Below, piece after piece: positions 34,439 through 39,284 of a DNA stretch of 39,284 nt (positions within the stretch are counted from its first letter, which is position 1; every line of letters begins with the position of its first letter). The position numbers and the translations under genes are program-made. The notes under the pieces are model-generated. The model saw only the letters and a program-made list of their open reading frames with translations, did not search any database and was not told the origin of the DNA. This stretch comes from an uncultured Collinsella sp. (lineage in GTDB: Bacteria > Actinomycetota > Coriobacteriia > Coriobacteriales > Coriobacteriaceae): NCBI GenBank assembly GCA_900541875.1, contig UQLF01000018.1, positions 1 through 39,284 of the forward strand, written 5' to 3'.

Positions 34439-34558
34439 CTCATCCCCGCTTTCTTGTATACCTGACAAAAAGGGACAGGTTTATTTTGGTAGGTTTTACC
34501 TCTCAAATAGCAGGTAAGCGGGCAGCCGAGCAGACGGCAAGGTAGCCACGATTCAAAT

Positions 34559-34590
34559 GCGAAGGACGGCCCCGAAAGACCGCCCTCCGC
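34559..34590 (-). terminator. Terminator of rnr
   Basis: On the minus strand a ~13-bp stem (34590-34578 with 34571-34559, several G-U pairs) has a short TTTCG-type loop and is followed by ATTTGAAT. It begins 25 bases after the rnr stop. Confidence 0.6.
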
Positions 34591-34615
34591 TCCCCCACCA
34601 TCAGTCGGGATTTGG

Positions 34616-36751
34616 CTAATGGATAAGCTTAAAGTCCAAGTGCCCACGCGTGGTATTGACGCGCGAGACCTCGATGATCACGCGCTGCCCCAGCTCGTAA
34701 CGGGTGCCCGTGTCGGCACCCGTGAGCGTTAGCGCGTCCTCGTCGAACTCGAACCACTCGTTGCCCAGGCTCTTGATCGAAACCAAGCCTTCGACCTGCG
34801 TTAGGTCCAAGCGCACAAAGAGGCCCATGCTGCTAACCCACGAGACGGTTCCGGCATAGCGCTCGCCCAGACGGTCCTCATAGTACTGGGCAATCTTGAT
34901 CTTTTGCGTCGCATGGCTGGCGGCATCTGCCGCGCGCTCGGCATCGCTGCAGGCGCGGCAGATCTGCGGCAGAATGCGCGGCAGTGACTCGCGCCCCTTG
35001 CCGATCAGCCGCGGCGTGCGGACCAAGGCGTCCTTGCCGCCGAGCTGCTCATAGGCCAACTGCAGTTTGAGCACGCGATGCACCACCAGATCGGGGTAGC
35101 GACGGATGGGACTCGTAAAGTGACAGTAGCACGGCGCGGCGAGCGCAAAGTGGCCCTCGTTGCGCGGCTTGTACAGTGCACGCTGCATGCTGCGCAGAAG
35201 CAGCGTGTTGACGAGCGGTGCGTTGGCCGTACCGGCGGCAGCATCAACTGCAGCCTGCAGCTCATCGGGACTCCCCAGGGCAATACCGGCAGCACGGCGA
35301 TCGTCGATGATGCCTAACTGCGCCAGCGCAACGGCGGCACCGTGCAGGCTATCGGGGCTCGGATCCTCATGCACGCGATAGCAGGCCTCGATATCACGGT
35401 CTGCCAGCCACTCTGCAACGCACTCGTTGGCGAGCAGCATGGCTTCCTCGATAAGCGACGTGGCACACGAACGCTCACGCGCCACAATCTGCACGGGCAC
35501 TCCGTCCTCATCCAATAGAGCGCGAATCTCGGCCGTGTCAAAATCGACTGAGCCGCGGGCGCGACGAATACGACGGCGAAGTTCGGCGAGTTCGTTGGCG
35601 GCGACAAGGAAATCGCCGAGGTCGATGTTGTAGCCGCGGGCGGTCTCCTCGCACGCAAGACCGCGCTCAAGCGCTTCCTCGCGCGAGGTCTCGGCAGCCG
35701 CAACATCCTCGGCCGCACCCTCCAGCACCGAATACTCAACCGCGCCGGCACGCACCAGCAGCGCCTCGGCGCCGTCATAGTCCATACGCACACGCGAGCG
35801 AATCACGCTGGGGTACGGATCGTAATGCCGCACGCGGCCCTGCGCATCGAGCTCGATATCGACGGTAAACGCAAGACGGTCCTCGTCAGGGCGAAGCGAG
35901 CACAGGTCACAGGACAGGCGTTCGGGCAGCATGGGAAGCACGCGATCGGCCAGATACACCGATGTCGTACGATGGCGAGCCTCAAGATCGATATGCCCGT
36001 CCCAAGCCACATAGTGTGAAACGTCGGCGATATGCACACCCAGCTTGTAGCCACCCTCGGGCGTGCGCTCCAGCGAAATGGCGTCGTCAAAGTCGCGCGC
36101 GTCGACTGGGTCGATCGTGATGACAAAGCGGTCGCGCAGATCGCGGCGGAGCGGGTCCTTAAGCGCCGCGGACACATCGAGCGAAAGCCCCTCGGCCTCG
36201 TCCAGCGCGGCCTCGGGATAGCTATCGGTATAGCCGTAACGCGCCATCACATATTGAACGCCCAAATCGGGCGCGTCATCTCCGCCAATGCGGCGTTCGA
36301 TCGTCACGGTGCCCGATTCCAGGCGCGTCGGGTAGGTCAAAATGCGCGCGACAACAGCATCACCCGGGTGAACGCCCAGGCGATCCGCCGAGGTGTCCTC
36401 GGGCAGGATGAAGAAGTCGGCCTTCAGGCGCGAATCGAGCGGCTCGATCACACCGAGCGGACCGGCGGTCTGGTACGTGCCCACCACGCTTATGGCTGCG
36501 CGCTCAACCACGCCCTCGATCACGGCGCGTCGCTCACCGTGCGGGCTGTTCTTAATGCTCACGGCAACGGTATCGCCGTCCATGATCTCACGCTTGCCGC
36601 GACCCATGACCTTGTAGTCGCCGCTCTCGGTTATGACATAGGCGCTGTGCTCATGGAGCTGCACGCGCCCGGTCAGGCTCGGACGGCGTTCGCTGCGCAC
36701 CGGCCCGCGCTTATTGCGAGCTCCACGCTTATGCTTGTTATTGCGCCCCAT
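34616..36751 (-). CDS. rnr: Ribonuclease R
   Basis: This 711-residue processive 3'-5' exoribonuclease of the RNB family has a basic N-terminus, cold-shock-like OB domains, the RNB catalytic domain with the Mg-binding TIDPVDARDFDDAISLE motif, and CHFTSPIRRYPDLVVHR. An S1 domain follows at the C-terminus (YAGTVSWVSSMGLFVRL). It degrades structured RNA and, with SmpB and tmRNA, non-stop mRNA. GGAGG precedes the ATG. smpB lies about 9 kb away on the same strand rather than adjacent. Confidence 0.95.
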   Translation of the reverse strand: MGRNNKHKRGARNKRGPVRSERRPSLTGRVQLHEHSAYVITESGDYKVMGRGKREIMDGDTVAVSIKNSPHGERRAVIEGVVERAAISVVGTYQTAGPLGVIEPLDSRLKADFFILPEDTSADRLGVHPGDAVVARILTYPTRLESGTVTIERRIGGDDAPDLGVQYVMARYGYTDSYPEAALDEAEGLSLDVSAALKDPLRRDLRDRFVITIDPVDARDFDDAISLERTPEGGYKLGVHIADVSHYVAWDGHIDLEARHRTTSVYLADRVLPMLPERLSCDLCSLRPDEDRLAFTVDIELDAQGRVRHYDPYPSVIRSRVRMDYDGAEALLVRAGAVEYSVLEGAAEDVAAAETSREEALERGLACEETARGYNIDLGDFLVAANELAELRRRIRRARGSVDFDTAEIRALLDEDGVPVQIVARERSCATSLIEEAMLLANECVAEWLADRDIEACYRVHEDPSPDSLHGAAVALAQLGIIDDRRAAGIALGSPDELQAAVDAAAGTANAPLVNTLLLRSMQRALYKPRNEGHFALAAPCYCHFTSPIRRYPDLVVHRVLKLQLAYEQLGGKDALVRTPRLIGKGRESLPRILPQICRACSDAERAADAASHATQKIKIAQYYEDRLGERYAGTVSWVSSMGLFVRLDLTQVEGLVSIKSLGNEWFEFDEDALTLTGADTGTRYELGQRVIIEVSRVNTTRGHLDFKLIH

Positions 36752-36801
36752 GGCGCCTCCTAACTATCGATTGCCGTTTACATCCCAAGAGTCTACCCAA
36801 A

Positions 36802-36886
36802 TGATCCCTAGGGGACGGAGGAAAACGAATCACATAGATAGACCAGCGCCACGAGGATCCGCAATCCTGCCGTCCCCTAGGGATCA
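36802..36886. repeat. 85-bp inverted repeat with 17-bp perfect arms
   Basis: TGATCCCTAGGGGACGG (36802-36818) and its reverse complement (36870-36886) enclose 51 bases without strong pairing. The central CCCTAGGGG is itself near-palindromic. It lies between ftsX and rnr, directly beside the ftsX terminator, and belongs to neither of the two regular palindrome families. Confidence 0.75.
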
Positions 36887-36919
36887 AAAAACGGGCCGCC
36901 CCATAAGAGACGACCCGTT
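36885..36919 (-). terminator. Terminator of ftsE-ftsX
   Basis: AACGGGCCGCC (36890-36900) pairs with GACGACCCGTT (36909-36919) through two G-U pairs. On the minus strand TTTTTTG follows. It lies 25 bases after the ftsX stop. Confidence 0.87.
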
Positions 36920-36943
36920 GGAAGGGATGAATTCCAGGCATGC

Positions 36944-37864
36944 CTACACGCGCAGGTAGCGGCGCATGGCGATGGCAGAACCAAAGAGACCGATAATCAC
37001 GCCGACCAGAATCAGCGCAGCATAGGTCACCAGGTAGTACTGCATCGGCAGGGCAAACGACATCCAGCCGATGCTCTCCTGCAGACGCGGAATCATCAGA
37101 TTGCGCAGCAGCTCCAGAACGCCGATGGAAAGCAGCGAGCCCAAAATGGCCTGCAGTACGCCCTCGGTGATAAACGGGCCGCGAATGAAGCCGTTGCTGG
37201 CGCCGACCAGACGCATAATCGCTATCTCACGACGACGCGCCGTGATGGACAGGCGAATCGTGTTGTTGATGAAGATGAATGCGATAAAGGTCAGAAGGCC
37301 AACGAGCACCACGGCGGCGATGCGGATGTAGTTGGTCACCTGGAACAGGCGGCTCACTTCCTCCTGGCCGTACAGCACGCTCGCGTTGACGTCGCCGTCA
37401 TCCGCGATCTTCTGGAAATCGGCATCCTTCTTGAGCTTCTCTGCCGTGCTCTCGACCTTGGACGGATCGTCCATCTCAATTGCAAACGAAGCCGGCAGCG
37501 GGTTCTGGCCATCGAGCGCGCTCATGGTGGCGTCGGCGTTGCCCGACATCTTGCTCGTATACTCGGCCAGCGCGTCATCCTTGTCCTTATAGGTCACGGA
37601 CTTGACGTTATTCCACGTCTTAAGTTCGGCCTCAAAAGCCTGAACATCGGCCTGATCAGCGTCATCACTAATGAACGCGTTGATGACAACCTGATCCTCG
37701 ACGGTACCGATCACGGAGTTCAGCATCGCGGAGCCCATGATGAACAGGCCGATGATAAACAGCGAAAGGAAGATCGTGATGACGGCGCCGAGCGAGGTAG
37801 TCCAGTTACGGAAGAAGTGGCTGATTGCCTCTTTGAAGGAGTAGCCCACGTTAGTTGGTGCCAT
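36944..37864 (-). CDS. ftsX: Cell-division permease FtsX
   Basis: This 306-residue membrane protein has the FtsX layout: one N-terminal helix (about 24-47), a large extracellular loop, then three helices with RRREIAIMRLVGASNGFIRGPF between them. With FtsE it transmits ATP-driven signals to cell-wall hydrolases at division. The ATG at 37864 lies inside the last codons of ftsE (14-bp overlap), so the pair is translationally coupled. No hydrolase gene (NlpC/P60 or CHAP) is adjacent. Confidence 0.94.
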   Translation of the reverse strand: MAPTNVGYSFKEAISHFFRNWTTSLGAVITIFLSLFIIGLFIMGSAMLNSVIGTVEDQVVINAFISDDADQADVQAFEAELKTWNNVKSVTYKDKDDALAEYTSKMSGNADATMSALDGQNPLPASFAIEMDDPSKVESTAEKLKKDADFQKIADDGDVNASVLYGQEEVSRLFQVTNYIRIAAVVLVGLLTFIAFIFINNTIRLSITARRREIAIMRLVGASNGFIRGPFITEGVLQAILGSLLSIGVLELLRNLMIPRLQESIGWMSFALPMQYYLVTYAALILVGVIIGLFGSAIAMRRYLRV

Positions 37865-39071
37865 AGTTGCCGTAACCTCCCCTCTCCTGGTCGCGGATAA
37901 CGTGGCCGCCCTCGAGGGCGATCACGCGACGGTGCATGCTATCAACCATCTCGCGGTCGTGCGTGGCGACGATCACGGTAGTGCCGGTGCGGTTAATACG
38001 CTCGAGCAGCTTCATGATGCCCAGCGAGATCGCCGGGTCGAGGTTACCCGTGGGCTCGTCGCAGATCAGCAGCGGCGGACGGTTGACCATAGCGCGGGCG
38101 ACGGCAACGCGCTGCTGCTCGCCACCGGAAAGCTGGTCGGGCAGCGAGTCCATCTGATCGGCCAGGCCGACCAGACGCAGCACCTCGGGCACCTGGCTGC
38201 GAATAACGCCCTTGGGCTTGCCGATGCACTGCAGGGCAAACGCCACGTTTTCGTAGGCGGTCTTTTGCGGCAGAAGCTTAAAGTCCTGGAACACGGCGCC
38301 AATCTGGCGGCGCAGGAACGGAACCTTGCGGTTCTTGATCTTCATGAGGTCCTGACCGGCAACCAGGATGCGGCCGCTCGTCGGCTTGACGTCACGGTTG
38401 AGCGTCGACAGCAGCGTGGTCTTACCCGAGCCGGAGTGACCGACCAGGAAGACAAACTCGCCCGGATAGATCTCGATGTTGATGTCGTCGAGTGCAGGCT
38501 TGTTGGGCTGTGCCGGATAGATCTTGGTGACATGCTCCATAAGGATGACGGGCTCGACACCGGCCTGCTTGGCCATCTTCTTGCGGCTGGCCTGCGGATC
38601 GATGGGCGCAAACACCGACGTAAAATCGGGGTTGTTGAGCGCGTTATCGAGGCTTGCGACCTCGGCGGCCTGATCGCTCTCGACCACCGGGGCAGCAGGC
38701 TGCGTGGGGTCGGGAATAGCGGCAAAGAGACCGGACTGCGCAGGCTGAGGAGCCGGCGTCGCAGGGGCCAAGGGGTCGGGAATGCCGGCCATGGTAGGCT
38801 GCGGCGTGGCGGCACCAGCCTGAGGCTGCTCCACGCGAGCGGTCACGGCCTGAACGGGCTCAAAACCCGCCGTGCCGGAAAGCGCGACATCGCTGGTGGG
38901 ATTGTAGGCAAAGGGATCGGATGCCGGCTGTGCCTGATCTGCCGGCTGAGCGGGGGCCTGAGCAACAGGCTGGCCCTCTGAATCCGGAGTGGCGAAACGA
39001 CTGCCCTGGACGCCTGTCTGCGTCTTGGGGGCATCATCGCCCGCACCGGAGGTACGGAAGTGGTTACCCAC
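37851..39071 (-). CDS. ftsE: FtsE ATPase with ~165-residue N-terminal extension
   Basis: The last ~235 of 406 residues are a standard FtsE ABC ATPase: Walker A GHSGSGKTTLL, signature LSGGEQQRVAVARAM, and Walker B LLICDEPTGNLD. It begins about residue 170 at VEPVILMEHVTKIYP. In front lies a Pro/Ala/Gln-rich, low-complexity and probably disordered segment absent from ordinary FtsE (about 220-230 residues). The GTG at 39071 has AAGGAG 5-6 bases upstream, and no internal Met has a good ribosome site, so the extension is probably translated. FtsE drives FtsX in division-site wall remodelling. Confidence 0.88.
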   Translation of the reverse strand: MGNHFRTSGAGDDAPKTQTGVQGSRFATPDSEGQPVAQAPAQPADQAQPASDPFAYNPTSDVALSGTAGFEPVQAVTARVEQPQAGAATPQPTMAGIPDPLAPATPAPQPAQSGLFAAIPDPTQPAAPVVESDQAAEVASLDNALNNPDFTSVFAPIDPQASRKKMAKQAGVEPVILMEHVTKIYPAQPNKPALDDINIEIYPGEFVFLVGHSGSGKTTLLSTLNRDVKPTSGRILVAGQDLMKIKNRKVPFLRRQIGAVFQDFKLLPQKTAYENVAFALQCIGKPKGVIRSQVPEVLRLVGLADQMDSLPDQLSGGEQQRVAVARAMVNRPPLLICDEPTGNLDPAISLGIMKLLERINRTGTTVIVATHDREMVDSMHRRVIALEGGHVIRDQERGGYGNYGTN

Positions 39072-39169
39072 TGGTGCTCCTTATCGTCGTGCGTTTAAAC
39101 TACATGAGCGCTTTGTATTTTAGCAGCATTAGCTTTGCTGCACATAAGAAGCATGGCAGGGCCTGGTCC

Positions 39170-39284
39170 CTCCGGCCCCCGAAAAAGGTTAAAACCCAAA
39201 AAAACAACGCCAAAAAAGGAAACCCCCCCCCCCCCGGCCCCGGCGGGGGGGGCAAACCCCCGGCGGAAAAATATTGTAGATTAA
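39170..39284. other. Low-quality or low-complexity contig end
   Basis: The last ~115 bases contain a 13-base C run, an 8-base G run and repeated A runs unlike anything else in the window. This looks like sequencing or assembly error at a contig end. The ftsE promoter must lie between here and 39071, but none was chosen. Confidence 0.6.

Overview
The window looks like a chromosomal stretch of a GC-rich anaerobic actinobacterium, most likely a Collinsella-like member of the Coriobacteriia. This is a judgement from gene content and protein style, not from a search. Supporting signs are GTG and TTG starts with strong Shine-Dalgarno sites, a DUF6273-tailed membrane kinase, an LPXTG surface protein, rubredoxin and flavoredoxin-type redox proteins, and abundant intergenic palindromes. 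No prophage, insertion sequence or CRISPR array is visible. The last ~110 bases look like low-quality contig-end sequence.

Layout. 1-3468: an FHA-domain protein followed by a Hanks-type Ser/Thr kinase, a likely phosphorylation writer/reader pair. 3871-7206: a 1111-residue LPXTG-anchored surface protein with a CAP domain between two Ala-rich coiled-coil stalks. 7620-10718: a copper efflux module (copA, a copZ-like chaperone, csoR) with a CsoR-type operator inside the copA promoter. 10831-15239: a zinc-ribbon membrane protein, an amidohydrolase, a PD-(D/E)XK-type nuclease-like protein and an unknown protein. 15655-21827: glutamate synthase (gltB-gltD, minus strand). 22367-24484: phosphoglycerate mutase and an NRAMP Mn/Fe transporter. 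24637-27162 (minus): rubredoxin, flavin reductase, smpB, a TPR protein, tRNA-Glu(CTC) and tRNA-Gln(CTG). 27439-28405: a small unknown protein and an ArsC/Spx-like protein, convergent. 28498-32941 (minus): a MurNAc-disaccharide salvage operon, murR-murQ-murP-mupG. 33146-39071 (minus): a VanZ-like protein, a lone serine recombinase, RNase R, ftsX, and ftsE with a long disordered N-terminal extension.

The most striking feature is a family of 59-bp intergenic palindromes: 15 full copies plus one half copy at six loci. Each is a 17-bp arm, exactly 25 bp of variable interior, and the inverted 17-bp arm. Copies are repeated at an 80-81-bp pitch with unrelated 21-22-bp spacers. Four copies have perfectly matched arms in four different sequence versions, so the two arms change together. 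Arrays flank the nuclease-like gene on both sides. A second, unrelated palindrome family (three 46-bp copies at an exact 62-bp pitch) lies at 27869-28038, and several single-copy long hairpins sit in other gaps. I cannot assign a function to these elements. They are the best candidates for something undescribed.
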